Below, piece by piece: positions 20,848 through 32,202 of a stretch of 64,000 nt of DNA. The notes under the pieces were generated by a model. The model did not search any database. It saw nothing but the letters and a program-made list of their open reading frames with translations, and was not told where the DNA came from. The position numbers were made by a program, and so were the translations under genes. Source of the DNA: Oscarella lobularis (taxonomy: Eukaryota > Porifera > Homoscleromorpha > Homosclerophorida > Oscarellidae); assembly GCF_947507565.1 (NCBI RefSeq), contig NC_089180.1, positions 1,488,001 through 1,552,000 on the forward strand. The letters run 5' to 3'. Position 1 is the stretch's first letter. Every line of letters starts with the position of its first letter.

Positions 20848-21775
20848 CTTGGAATTTTCTGGCTGAACTTTCATTGTGTTTATTTCAGGGTTTGAATCAT
20901 ATTCCACCACTGCATCTTATTAATCTGACGGAGGAGACGCGTGAAGATTTTTGAATTTTCAAGAGAAAATCATACCTTTTCTAAGTGAATAACGACGAGT
21001 TTCTTATCTTTGAGAGTCCAAAAACTTTCTTCTACTTTGACCTATAGGGGAAGAGTACATATCCACATACTGCAACAGAGAAAAATCGTCACAATACCTT
21101 TCCGTTAAGAGGACCGCGTGCTACTGGATCAAAGCCCTTGAGTCCAATGGCAAGATGCTGCAAAAATAAATAAATAAATAAACCAGTTAGTGATTTTTGT
21201 TTTTGTTTGGACTGACGCTCTGCTGAATGTTGCAAACGACGTCGCGACTTCGAACGGGAAAGGAAGCCTTGAGAGGAACGTGCACATCAACTTCACCTAA
21301 GGTCTAGCAAAAAAAGATCCAATAGAGGAGAAAGAGTCTATATAGGTACACAATACCTGTGTCCATTTGTAGTGGTCATAGTCACCACCGTTACCAGAGT
21401 TAGGCTTCAGCTTTCCCTTCTCCTCAGGATCAGTCTCACTCTATTAATTAATTAAATAATTAATTAATCAATTAAAATATTGGAGATGCTCATCTTACAT
21501 CTGAATCTTGGTCTTCTGATTTTGATTCAGTGGGTGAAGTCGGTTCTTTTGCTGGTTTCGCATCCTCCAATTTTTTGGAGTTTTAGCCGCTGGGACTTCT
21601 TCTTCGTCTGGTAATTCTACGATTTTTGGGCCTGATTCTGCTTTCTTTGCTTTTCGTTTTTTAGCCGCTTCCTCTTCGGCTCGTCTAGCGTCTTCCTCAG
21701 CTTTAATTTTCGTCTAAATTAAATTTTCAAATAGGTAAATAATTAAGCGGAATTTGACGTCACCTGTGCGATTTT
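20848..21775 (-). pseudogene. NUDC: NUDC, C-terminally truncated
   Basis: NUDC is a p23-like (CS domain) co-chaperone for dynein/LIS1 and cell division. Exons contain FREHQKIAQ, the charged helix KIKAEEDARRAEEEAAKKRK, GPKIVELPDEEE, KPNSGNGGDYDHYKWTQTL, DVHVPLKASFPVRSRDVVC, HLAIGLKGFDPVARGPLNGK, VEESFWTLKDKKLVVIHLEK and DPEINTMKVQPENSK. The last exon, which should follow with the LxDLD and MMYDQRQK segment, is replaced after 8 bases of intron by the inverted PLK1 repeat. An A run near 21575 shifts the frame between AAKT and KKLEDAK. The N-terminal NudC domain is not seen: sequence upstream (21780-22045, for example DPLDLLTKEPKRVVLTLKSS) is different and unrecognised. Confidence 0.88.
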
Positions 21776-21779
21776 TTGA

Positions 21780-22770
21780 TGTTCGCGGAATTTCGCTAGA
21801 ACCAGCCCCAAATTGCGTCTTCGGACGATTTCAGCGTGAGAACGACTCTTTTCGGCTCTTTCGTGAGCAAATCCAACGGATCGAACGACTGAGGAGAGCG
21901 CACGTTGCCTTAGAACGCTTATGCAACGTCTACGACGCTTGCCTCTTCGACGGCGGCCTCGCCTGTCTCCTTTTCCCTCGGCATCTTCGGAACTTTTCGC
22001 TGTGTAGTGGCCCGTACGTAGCAACTGCCGTAACTACTCATCTTCTGTAAACTATATTGCAAAAAAGTTCAAGTCATAATTTTTTTCCGTTGGGTGATGA
22101 TGCCGACTGAGGTTTGCAAAGCACGCAAGAGCAGTACAAACGTACCTTTTTAAACACAGCCGTGGAAGCAGCCGCTCTTGAATCGGCCTTCTTCCGTGTC
22201 GTCATTTGTTTGATACGGGAACGTTTGAAATTTCTACGGGACATCGAAGATGAGTTCTTCCGAAAACAGAGGAATTTACAACGGTACGCAATGCACGGGG
22301 CTCATGTACAGTACTATGCGTGGGAGCGTGGGTATGTACGCGTGTACGGGTAACAGTAAATATATGACCCGTACACTGTACCCGGTATCAGAGAACGCCT
22401 AATTAGGATCCTAAACATGAGCTCTATGTATGTACGTACACTATGTTTGCTGTAGGACTGTGATATATGTACAACAGTAAGAATTATGATAGCGTGAAAT
22501 TTTATGACGTCACATTATCTAAGGCGCTCGCGTATTGTGAGCGGTGGGAGGCTATGCATGATGGCCAACACCAGGCAATCATTCTCTAGTATTTTCCTAA
22601 TGTGCAATGTGGCGCGAAAAAATATATCTCGAGAATTATCTCGAGATACTTTCTACTTACGCAGGGAGCGTGCGCTAGAGGCTTGTGAATGGATCAGGGC
22701 AGCTGATCGGCTGATCAGGGCAGGGCCGCTCTAAAGGTTTAGCAAGCCCTGTGGCGTTTGTGATTGACTA
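21780..22770. other. Unassigned stretch between NUDC and ZC3H14-like
   Basis: On the minus strand 22040-21780 is partly open in two frames (VPKMPREKETGEAAVEEASV; SFDPLDLLTKEPKRVVLTLK), suggesting a broken exon of unknown origin. On the plus strand 22114-22353 is open for 79 codons with a charged helix (RERLKFLRDIEDEFFRKQR), unrecognised. The remainder up to 22770 shows no supportable gene. Confidence 0.3.
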
Positions 22771-22779
22771 TTTCTAAGT

Positions 22780-24239
22780 CTAGTTGGCGATCAAGCGAAA
22801 GTTACAGGATCTGGACGCGTATATCGGTAAAATTTGCGGAGAGAGCCCCCCCAACTTGCAAAAACACCTTCCAACTGCGTAGACGATGAACTGACAGACT
22901 ACATTGTGGCGAACGAACGAAGTCAAGAGGAAATGACGTCAGAATTGGAAGTATTTCTCAAAATAAAGACGCCATTGTTCACTAAATGGTAACGCACTCC
23001 ACCAAAAGGAAACCAACTAACACGAACGGTTTCTCCTCATAAGGCTCTCCCGAAAACTGACCGGTGATGACGTAGACGTTACGGACATGGTTATAAGTGA
23101 AAAATCAGTGCCAGTCGTCAGCAAGCCCACGACACTATCCAGTATCGTCCGAATGCCTGAAGAAAAGTATCAAGAAATTTATAGGGATAAAAAGGGGGCT
23201 TTACTTTCAGGTGTTGCATTAGAGTGCTGAGCCGCCCCAAGCCTACTGGACCGCAGCAGAGGAATGCAAGTCTATTGAAACGTGCACTCGCTGACGCAGC
23301 CAAGTCAACGTCAACAGGGAATGCAATGGAAAATAATTTAGGTAAAATTTAATACCTATACATACATACATGCATACATACATGATACTTACATATACAT
23401 GCTGTTTGCTGACAACTGATGCTGATAATACGTTGAGCTTGTAGTGTATATATTTGTGTACTAAATTAACGTATGTATAATACCTTTGGTGTGCGTTTAG
23501 TTGGCCGTAAGGTGAAATCTCGTCGTCCTTTTCTCGGACGTCTTGGCTGGCTTCAAATGTCCTCCGGTCGTCGCGACGACGATGACGTGCCTCACGGTCC
23601 CAGCCCCAAAAAGAAGTATTTGATAGAGCCAGGGTACGCTAGCACAAGGGAGGGTCCACTCACGCAGAAGAAAAGACTATTACTCTCTAGTAATGACGGC
23701 GATGACGATGATGACGATGATGACGTTGCAACGGACAGTCCAGAATTTATCGTGACTCTCAAGGGAGCGCCTTCTTTAGAGACTACAGTCGATGACGAGG
23801 ATTCGAACGAGCCCAGGGCTCCTGAGCACATTCAGCCAGTGATACGGCGCAAACCGACTCGGCCGAGTAAAACAAAACAAATCAAATATTAAATATTTAT
23901 AGAGCCTCATCTCTTTTTAGTGTCTCGTTTTCCTTCTCCTCGAATTCCACCGTCTTTTTGTAAGTTTGATAATAATTATTGCGCGAGACGGAGAGTCATT
24001 TGTTATTAGATTCTTCCTTTCCGCCGCCGAGGCCCTCTTGGCCTCGTCCCGCGTACCAGCCCCAGTTCTATCCCCCTCACGCTACTCCGCCACCGGCGTC
24101 GTGGTCGTCCAGCTACTCAAATCGTTTTAAGTTCATTAAGAAGCCGAGCAACGGTGGGCAGAGTGGCATTCCGAGTAGGGACAAATTGAAGTGGGTTGCA
24201 CCTGAGCTGAAATCAAAGCCAGTGGACGCAGGAAAATAG
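22780..24239 (+). CDS. ZC3H14: ZC3H14/Nab2-like RNA-binding protein without visible CCCH fingers
   Basis: ZC3H14 is a nuclear poly(A)-binding protein with an N-terminal PWI-like fold. The first exon has KLQDLDAYIG; next come DDELTDYIVANERSQEEMTS, LEVFLKIKTPLFTKW, LSRKLTGDDVDVTDMVISEK, LSRPKPTGPQQRNASLLKRA (about 23232), the acidic region with SPKKKYLIEPG, SPEFIVTLKGAPS (23740s, diagnostic) and an exon rich in Pro/Trp (PPRPSWPRPAYQP) ending KLKWVAPELKSKPVDAGK. Human ZC3H14 ends in five CCCH fingers followed by LKWIRPQ; here the fingers are not found although the final KLKWVAP is similar. Either an isoform without fingers, or loss of the finger exons. Start codon not fixed. Confidence 0.65.
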
Positions 24240-24958
24240 TTAATAAAAAAGACGTGTTTTGGTTGCGCTGCGTAGTTACGGTGACGTACGTGTTTCGAAA
24301 TCTCTGCAAAAGAGTTTCTTTGACGGAATAGCCAGAGTTGGTCAAAGTCATCCGGAAGAGTATCAGTACTGTGAGTGGGGTAGACAAGCTTATAATTGCA
24401 CCTTTGAGCAATGGAGTAACGTGCTTTTCTCATTAAACCACGCTGATTTCTGGGTCGCATTCTCTTATTTAGTGTTGGCTCGTCTGACGTCATCGGCTAA
24501 GCTCAAAAGCCTGGAACTGACTCATATGAACATACCAAGAGTATCGTCTAAATCCTAGTCATATTGTTTGCAGTTCTAAACGGATTTTCTCCTCCAGGTC
24601 TTGCTGGATTTTGTGTTAGAGCAGATCGGCTTTCACCTATCTCGACGCCAGGTATTCGATTGGCTTGATTGGCGTGGAAATGCGACCGTCGGCGAAGGGA
24701 TTGAGGTAGCTGGGCTCACAGAGCAAAGAGACGACATGCTACTCTACCTATATCTTCAGCGTACATGCGTCGTCGTCGACTTTCAGCGTTTACGGAATGG
24801 AAGTAGATGGTCTAGTGCCAGCCCTACTCACGCCTCAGCTCACAGATCCTAGTACTAGTTTCTCCCTATTCTCTTTTTTTTGAAAGCTCAACTTTCGTCT
24901 TATCTTTTGTTTAGGCCAATCACTTGTATCTGTTGATTTTGACGTCAATCGCTTTCAG
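24240..24958. other. Unassigned stretch upstream of METTL14
   Basis: Plus-strand frame 24259-24558 (FFDGIARVGQSHPEEYQYCE, WVAFSYLVLARL) and frame 24601-24852 (LEQIGFHLSRRQVFDWLDW) are open but unrecognised. The expected first METTL14 exon (an LQEIRERQKLR-like helix) is not found here. Confidence 0.3.
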
Positions 24959-27794
24959 CTGGGAATCGAAAGCGTCGACGCTCTCGCCTATTTGGTGCAT
25001 AGTCGCGCCGATTTGAAAGAGCGAAAAGGCTACATGGAAAGTCTGAAGGAGTACCAAAAGTGAATCGAACAAATAAACGCGCAAATAAGTCCGAAAATCG
25101 TTCTTTTTTTCCTTCCCCAACGTCTAGAAGCACGACAGCGAAACGCTATGCGTTCGAAGTGTACACCGCCGCCGCCGAGAAGGCGATCGAGAGCCAGGAG
25201 GATCGCGTCGCGACGACGAGAGACGAGAAGGAGACGAAGAAGGAGGGTGAGAAGGAGATGAAGAAAGAGGGGGGCGCGGAAGATCGCGGGAACGAAGAGG
25301 ACGAGGAAGTGCAGGAGATCTATAAGGGATCGAGCACGTTTTTGAAGGCAAGTTGAACGTAACTAGATAATGATGGCCTTTTGTGAGCCATGTGATCCCC
25401 AAACAACCTCGCTCGGCACGCCACGGTATCTAATAATTCTTAATAAAATTACTCGTGGACCTTGTGAGTAATTTTCTATTTCTAATACAATTACAGTACT
25501 CAGACAATTTTAATAATCGCCCAAGACAATTTTAATTTTCGTCCAAGACAATTTTAAAATTGTCCGAGACAATTTTAGAAATCGTTCGTGACAGTTTTAA
25601 TTATCGTCCAAGACAATTTTAAAAATCGTCTAAGACAATTTTAATTATCGTCAAAGACAATTTTAAAAATTGTCCGAAACAATTTTTGGAAATCATCTAA
25701 GACAATTCTAATAATCGTCCCCGAGACAATTTTAAAATTGTCTGTCTTAATTAAGGAGTGTACTGAAATTACTGAAGAGTGAGACCGTCCCCATTGATTC
25801 TTAATTAAGGACTGTAGTGAAATTACTGAAGAGTAAGACCGTCCCTATTGATTCTTAAGAACTGTGGACAATTTTTGAAAATTGTCTAAGACAATTTTGA
25901 ACCACAGTTTCAGATTTTGGCGGAACACGTTTGAGAGCCCTTCCCACCATGGCGCGACCAAGCCCGCGCGCGCCCTGGTGTAATTAAATAGTCGGAATTT
26001 TCTTTTCAGGGAACGCAGAGTGCCAATCCTCACAATGACTATTCTCAGCACTACGTTGACACCGGACAAAGGCCTCAGAATTTTATTAGAGATGCCGGTA
26101 ACAGACCATACAAATAAATATTTAATTTCGTAATGGAGTTCTTCAGGAATTCAGGATCGTTTTGAAGAGTATCCCAAGTTGAAAGAACTGATTCAACTCA
26201 AAGTACGAAATAAATAATCTACTATACCAAATAAATAGTTTACACTATACTGGGGCTGCTCAGCGTCAGCCACAGGCCTTCCAACCGTTTCAGGGGCCTC
26301 ACTAAAACTCTATTCGTCACCCTTATGCTAGCAATACTCTCTTCCACGTTTACCATTACGTTCACCTTTTTTCCGGTTTTGCGCGAAAAACAAACCAGAC
26401 ATTTTTCCCGAGTAAAATCTTGTTCTTGGAGTATTGCTTCTAGCTTAATATATTATATCTATGCTTCCAGACCCTCTTCCTACACTTAAAAATTCTTAGC
26501 TAAACCCTGTACTCAATGTCGAATTTCTTTATTATTAGGAGAAGCGTCTTCAAGAACGAGCTACGCCTCCGATGTAAACCCTAATATGAACATATCCAAT
26601 ACGCGCATTTTTATCTGAATGTTAGGTATTTGAAATGTGACTTGGAGGCGTTTGACTTGAAATCGATAGACGTCAAATTTGACGTCATCTACGTGAATCC
26701 TCCAGAGGAGGAATATCACCGTCGCGCCTCGGGAGTCGTCGTCAATCAGAAACCGTGGCAGTGGGAAGATGTGCGTCCTTCATTGAGAGTGAATGCGTTT
26801 TTTGTAATAAAAGAGCTCCGAGTCTAGGTTCTGAAGTTAGAGGTAGAGAATATTGGCTCTCCTCGTAGCTTCGTTTTCATTTGGTGTGGAGCTGCTGAAG
26901 GATTGGATTGGGGAAGAAGAGTGAGTGTACAATCGATTGATTTGACTGTGGTATGTGTATATGTATCTGCGGTCTTCTTGGTGTAGTGCCTAAGAAAGTG
27001 GGGCTACAGGAGGTGCGAGGATATTTGCTGGATTAACACGAATTTTAAGAATCCCGGCCACATTACTTACTTGGAGCCTAATTCAGTTATGCAGCATTGC
27101 AAGGTACGCAAACGAAATTCGTACTCTTACGAAAAAGAAACTTGCTCTGATTTAGGAGCACTGTCTGGTGGGAATCAAGGAACTGTTAGGAGAAGCGTCG
27201 ACACGGATTTCATTCATTCCAACGTGGATATCGATCTCGTTATAACAGAAGATGTGAGCGCAATCGAGTAGCCATTCAAGCGCATATGCACGCAGCGTTT
27301 GTTTCCTGCCTGTATAGTTAACAATCGGAAGCACAGAAAAGCCAACGGAACTTTTCAACATTATGGAGCACTTTTGCTTGGGCAGAAGGCGACTACATCT
27401 ATTTGGAGATGATGCTGCAATTAGACCAGGTAAGCGTTCGTATTATTAGCACTACTACGTATATGCTATTCAGTGCCTTCTAGGTTGGCTGACTCTCGGT
27501 CCTGACTTGTCCAGTTCGAACTATTCTCATGACGCGTACAAGAGCTACTTCGAGAAACCAGAAGACGCCGTTCTCGGCTATCAGAACGAAATCGAAATGC
27601 TACGTCCGAAATCCCCTGTGCCCAAAGGCAAGGGAGGTCGACCGCCGCCGCCGATTTCAAACGTGGGACCGCCTCAGGTGGGTAGTGGGGCTGGGCAACC
27701 GGGACCCATTGCACCCCGCGACTATTCCTATGCGGGAGCGCCCATGGGCAATTACGCGCCAGCTCCATGTAGAAATTTAATTACAACCAGGTGA
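24959..27794 (+). CDS. METTL14: METTL14, m6A methyltransferase subunit
   Basis: METTL14 pairs with METTL3 to deposit N6-methyladenosine on mRNA, mainly as RNA-binding scaffold. Eleven exons (24959-25059, 25128-25347, 26010-26097, 26147-26203, 26539-26573, 26626-26770, 26828-26920, 26987-27103, 27156-27253, 27318-27429, 27484-27794) give 458 open codons with correct phases; human METTL14 has 456. Key segments: [162 protein letters not shown] and [12 protein letters not shown], then a short Gly/Pro tail rather than long RGG repeats. The METTL14-typical EPPL reads NPPE. Intron 2 (25348-26009) uses a GC-AG border. Only the first short exon is missing. Confidence 0.93.
25500..25745. repeat. Minisatellite in METTL14 intron 2
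   Basis: About nine degenerate units of roughly 28 bases built on AAGACAATTTTAAAAATCGTCC and its variants. Alternate units are partly self-complementary (AATTGTC/GACAATT), so the tract could fold. It ends beside two copies of a CTTAATTAAGGA...GAGACCGTCCC block (25750-25850). Confidence 0.85.
25860..25983. mobile_element. MITE relic related to the 57.8-58.4 kb element
   Basis: GTTTGAGAGCCCTTCCCACC and CCCGCGCGCGCCCTGGTG here match, in inverse orientation, the left end of the element at 57834 (CACCAGGGCGCGCGCGGG and GGTGGGAGGGTCTCTCAAAC). It appears to be an end-only remnant. Confidence 0.55.
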
Positions 27795-27850
27795 TGCACA
27801 TTTCAAAAAGAAGAATAAGTAGTATTAATTAATCGACTAATAGATCTTAC

Positions 27851-28806
27851 GCTTTTCCGCGTGGATAACATCTAACGTATTGGCCAATGTCATGCGAAGC
27901 AATGGCCAGAGTTTGGGGGTCATCCGCGTCCTCCAACAAATGAAGCAGAAGCCTACATAATAGCACAATATAAAAAATAAGAGAATTCCTCATTATCAAT
28001 ACCATTACCCTATAATTTCGTGGCCTCTGTCATTGAATCTCGTGACGTTTTCACGCTAGAACAAAACGGGTTAAATAGTCATAATTGTAAAAGTTCTTTG
28101 TGTACCCAAAATTTATCTGATTTGTGAGCAGGTGACCATTCGAGTCGACCTGACTTCACTTCGGTTACGCATTCGTCAAACGAGCTACGTTGTAACGAGT
28201 ATAGGCAATACGTTGAACGTCTATATGAATTACGTGAGATCTTGCAAACTGCTGCTGAGTGTTTCTTGAAGAAATTGCAAGTCAGCCTAAACGCAAACGT
28301 CATACTAGCCATACTATTGTAGATTATGTGATGCTTACTTCGACTTCTGCGTCTTCCCAACTGCGACCAGCTAAAACTTTCAAAACCTGAATTGTCAACG
28401 TCAGTGTATAATTATTCCTATATAAAAAGTTATTGCCTGTGAGACGCGTTGTTGAATCATGCTTTGGCAGTTGTTACCGGCATTCTCCGGCTTTTCAGCG
28501 AGATTCTGAAAAAGAGCCATAAATAGATACACGTCTCTCTTATCGTTCTTGAACTTTCTCACGCGAAGTGCTGCAATGCAGATTCTTTGCACCTTGATTT
28601 TAATCGAATTTTTCAATATGTCCGAACGATGAACAACGATACCGTATCTATAAAAGAAACCACGTCAAAATCATTTCGTAGATATGTACTTATGATACCC
28701 GTTGAGCTTGGCTGCAATTTCTGCATTGAAAGCCAATAGCCACATGCAGAATATGAGCTGATACTGAAGTTGGAAACTGAGATAACGACCCTTTAACAAT
28801 TTCGCC
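27851..28806 (-). pseudogene. ATP6V1H: V-ATPase subunit H, C-terminal-half fragment
   Basis: Subunit H couples the V1 and Vo sectors of the proton pump and is built of HEAT-like repeats. Exons read SFQLQYQLIFCMWLLAFNAE (about 28806-28720), [75 protein letters not shown] (about 28150), [14 protein letters not shown] and [20 protein letters not shown], ending YVRCYPRGK at a GTAAG donor (27846). The final exon (IEQLGGK... about 60 residues) is absent: METTL14 ends 57 bp away on the other strand. The N-terminal half is absent too: CAD sequence begins at 28954. Reading frames of the remaining exons look undamaged. Confidence 0.88.
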
Positions 28807-28953
28807 AATCTAAACAGAGAAATCTCTATAGGAGACTTTCGATTAGTTCTGTCATGGTGATACCCATCTAGACAGTGATGGGACACAAACGATTTTCTGT
28901 AGTGATCTCCTCTCAATACAAGTTGGGCTTATTCGTTTCTTTGTTTGTGTTAG

Positions 28954-29563
28954 GGAAAACTTGAGCTGCTGGAGTCGGTTAAGTTACTAGAAAAGCTTGG
29001 CTATCAGCTCTATGGGAGTATAGGGACTGCGGACTTTTATTCGGAGCATGGCATAAACGTTTGTTTGTTCTTTTTTCCCCTCCTCCGTTTCGCTTTAACC
29101 TGTTTCGCTTTTAGATTCAGACAATGGAGTGGCCGTTTCAGGACAGCGAAACGTCGAGTCAGAGCGACGACGTATGCAGCATCGCTCACTATTTGATGAA
29201 TCAAAAATTCGACTTGGTCGTCAATTTGCCCGGCAAAAATCGCGGTCTTCGTCGCCCGTCCGACTTATTGTGGGGCTACAAGGCGAGACGCATGGTCGTC
29301 GACTGTTCCATTCAGACATCAAATGCGCCAAACTGCTCGTCTCTGTAAGATAATTATAAATAGTCGTTTGGATTTGATCTTCGTCGTTTTTTTCTAAGGC
29401 TTTGCATCGTCTCGGCGGTTATCCGCCCGTTCACTCCGACATCGACTGCATCACGGCTCGCAATTTGATTCGTCTGCCTGGATTCGTCGACGTGCACGTT
29501 CACGTTTGCGAGATTCCCGGAGCGACGTACAAGGAAGACTGGTCGACGTGTACGGCGAAAGGC
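28954..29563 (+). pseudogene. CAD: CAD fragment: MGS-like domain and dihydroorotase start
   Basis: CAD is the fused carbamoyl-phosphate synthetase, dihydroorotase and aspartate transcarbamylase of pyrimidine synthesis. The fragment holds [20 protein letters not shown] and [14 protein letters not shown] (allosteric MGS-like domain), FDLVVNLPGKNRGLRRPSDL, DIKCAKLLVS, then LPGFVDVHVHVCEIPGATYK, whose HVHV is the first metal-binding HxH of dihydroorotase. A small indel near 29303 changes frame between YKARRMVVD and DIKCAKLL. It ends soon after EDWSTCTAKG; following sequence does not match dihydroorotase. About 180 of some 2,200 residues are present. Confidence 0.88.
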
Positions 29564-29870
29564 CTTCATTCACCGACACTAAATCGACGAGAGAATTCGG
29601 CCCATCGTCACTCATCCTTACTCAAGAGAAGTACTCGCGACCGCGTGGCCGCATGTGGACTAATTTCCCTTTACAGTGTATGATGTCCTTTTTTCATTTT
29701 AAAGACTTTTTTTGACTAGGCTATTATGTTTACGTGGCACAAATTTTTATTGACAAAAATGAAGACCTGGCTAATCTACTGACATACTTTCTTTCTGTCT
29801 GACGTCATTTGACACCTAACTCATCACCATACATTAGCTAACACAGAACAACGACGGTTCACAAACTAGA

Positions 29871-30864
29871 GATCCGATGAGAAGGGGAATTGCACGGCTA
29901 TTGAGGTTGTCTTGGTTACCATTTTTTCTCCTTGTCGACGATGACGTTGATTCCAATTCCCCATTTGGGAACGGATTTCCATGTCTCCCATCTCTTTTCC
30001 CACTTCTTTCTTGCTCAATATTCTTCTCCTCTTTCATTTTCTTTTCCAAATACTTTCCGTACCTTTCAATGTATTCTTGCTTCTTTATTTGCTTAAGTTA
30101 GGGACCGCATTTAAAAGGCCATATATTCCACGGAGAAGGCTTCAGAAAGACACGTATAGAGTTGCTTCTTTACAGTGACGTAATGAACACCCTTGACTCC
30201 TTCCTTGCGCAACTCTTCGACTACTTCCATCATTGCACGCGATTTTCCTGCTCGGTGAGGCCCAAGGTAAACATGAAACGTAGGCAACGATGAAGGGCTC
30301 ATGATCAGATCTCTGATTCTCGCTTTCTCTTTCGTTCGATCAATGCGATCTTCATTGGCAATGGTAGACAATTTCTTATTGGTAGTCGAACCGAGACGTT
30401 TTTCAAAATACCAAACTCTTGCACAACAATAGAGCCCGTATGACGCAACTGACGCGAAGGAGATGAAAGTCTTTGCTACATTAATGAAAGGGTGGGTTAG
30501 GGGGATTTTTCTAACATCTACTTCCTAGTAAATACCATTTCGTGACACAAAGTCTTTCAATCAAAGCAGTCCATTAGAGCCACTAGCTGGGAAGGTCAAT
30601 GAAAAGTTGACAAAAAGTTTCTACCTTTCATATTTGCCCATATGTCTTTCCATCGCTGAAATTTCAATGGAGGGCGTTCTTTAGAGCCGCTACCTGGGAA
30701 GGGTCAACAAAGAGTTGAGCGGTGGCGGCATCTCCTGATACCGCTGGAACAGTTTCTACCATTTTTTGGCCATTTTCAGCAAAAAGTCTTCTAGTTGGTA
30801 GTGAGAGACGTTGCTTTGCACTACTCCAGCCGCAGCCGCCATTGAGAAGAAGCCCGTTGCTCAA
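29871..30864 (-). CDS. P-loop NTPase, probably membrane-anchored, unrecognised
   Basis: Exons: 30864 downward (MSNGLLLNGGCGWSSAKQRL, a possible presequence), a short exon with RWKDIWANMK (about 30630-30655), then a large exon with a hydrophobic segment (FISFASVASYGLYCCARVW), FHVYLGPHRAGKSRAMMEVV (Walker A as GPHRAGKS), GVKGVHYVTVKKQLYTCL, and by a 50-bp intron into KQEYIERYGKYLEKKMKEEK and a polar tail. It resembles mitochondrial or inner-membrane AAA-like proteins in layout, but Walker B and sensor motifs are not visible, so it may be truncated. Without the last intron the protein ends at 30111. Confidence 0.5.
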
Positions 30865-30879
30865 AGCACTGTAACAAAC

Positions 30880-31779
30880 ACTCTATCTTCGCTACAAAAA
30901 GTGTTTTTTCAAACTGGCTCGGCGTTTTTAGATACTCTAAATCAACTGTAGACATAAAGGAGACTCTAGCCTGTAATGTTAACCTTTGGGACAGTCCGCT
31001 AGAGGCACGAGCAGTCGAGGAAGACGATGATCAACTGAAGAAAATATTGCCGTTTTGTCAAGCTAAGACGCCACTGAGTTGGAAGAAATACTGTAACGGT
31101 AAATGTTCTACTTTGTCATAGGCTTTCAGAAAGCCTGTCGTTGCTCTACTGTGCTTTTTCTCCACAATGAAAACTACCTAAGAGGATGGGAAGTACACAT
31201 ATGTACGAGGTGAACTTCTACGTAATGAATGGGAGGCATTTCTGCTAGTGTCAGCGCCGTTTTGCATCATACCTTTCCCGTTTTTTGAGTCACAAAACGC
31301 TTCTCGTCGTCAGTGACGTCGTCTTCACCTTCTAATTCTTTTCTCTAGTATAACTAGAAGAGCAGGGATTTGCAGGCGCCTTAGTAAAGCCTACTTTCCA
31401 TTGACTACGATGAAGTAAGTCAATAACTACAACGTCTCCATTCAATGCTTGATTTCTCATTGTCAAACCCGGCAAGTAGATATCCGAACCCCCATCCTGG
31501 CGAGCAAGAAGAACTAAGTACGATTATCGTCGTCAAATTTATGACGTCTACCGGATTAGGTACGAAAGCGTCTTGATACTTCTTTGGATTAATTCTTAGT
31601 GTCCCCTAATTGATTAATTTAATTAGAGGTTGGAATTCAACAGAGAATTCGTACTTTTATAAATGTGCCTCTTTTTAGTCCATCGGAAACGACGCCTTCA
31701 CTTAGATAAGAATCGTACGGCTACGAATAACTCCAGGCTTTTTTGGAAGTACGAGAAAAACCATTTATAGCTACTTCAT
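30880..31779. other. Mostly unassigned
   Basis: A plus-strand exon is possible at about 30965-31102 (NLWDSPLEARAVEEDDDQLK, ILPFCQAKTPLSWKKY, then a GTAAAT donor); no family recognised. Nothing else could be supported. Confidence 0.3.
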
Positions 31780-31989
31780 CTAGCGTTTTATTTGTGGCTT
31801 TAGGTTTAGCTTTGCTGCTTCCTTATAGAGAAAACGTAAGACGCCTTTATTTTGCCCCCTGGCAGATTTCCAACCTTTCCCTTTGGTTTTAGACTTGCAT
31901 GGGCTCTCAGCAGCGTCTTGCTTGCTCGGGAGAGACTTTTTTGCTTTGGACTTGCTCGAGCCTTGCTTTCCTGGCCCTTTTTCGCTCAT
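31780..31989 (-). CDS. Small basic protein
   Basis: A 69-codon frame, MSEKGPGKQGSSKSKAKKSL, rich in Lys and Ser, ending VLRFLYKEAAKLNLKPQIKR. Its composition suggests a nucleic-acid-binding or ribosome-related tail. An upstream Met exists at 32034. I do not recognise it; it could be the last exon of a gene whose other exons are gone. Confidence 0.35.
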   Translation of the reverse strand: MSEKGPGKQGSSKSKAKKSLPSKQDAAESPCKSKTKGKGWKSARGQNKGVLRFLYKEAAKLNLKPQIKR

Positions 31990-32202
31990 CTCGTAAACAA
32001 TGTCGTGACCTAACGCGCTGCAGCTGTAGGTCACGTGCTTTCTAAGTTCTCTTCACATTTAGCGATTTCTTTCTTCTAAGAGCACTTTTTGCTTACTCTA
32101 ATCCCGTGGAAAGTTCTGAAACATGCATACCAGTTTGCGACGCCAAGATTTATCGTCGCATCCGGGCGCTGTCACCCAGCAGCGCTACGTCCAACCCCCG
32201 CA

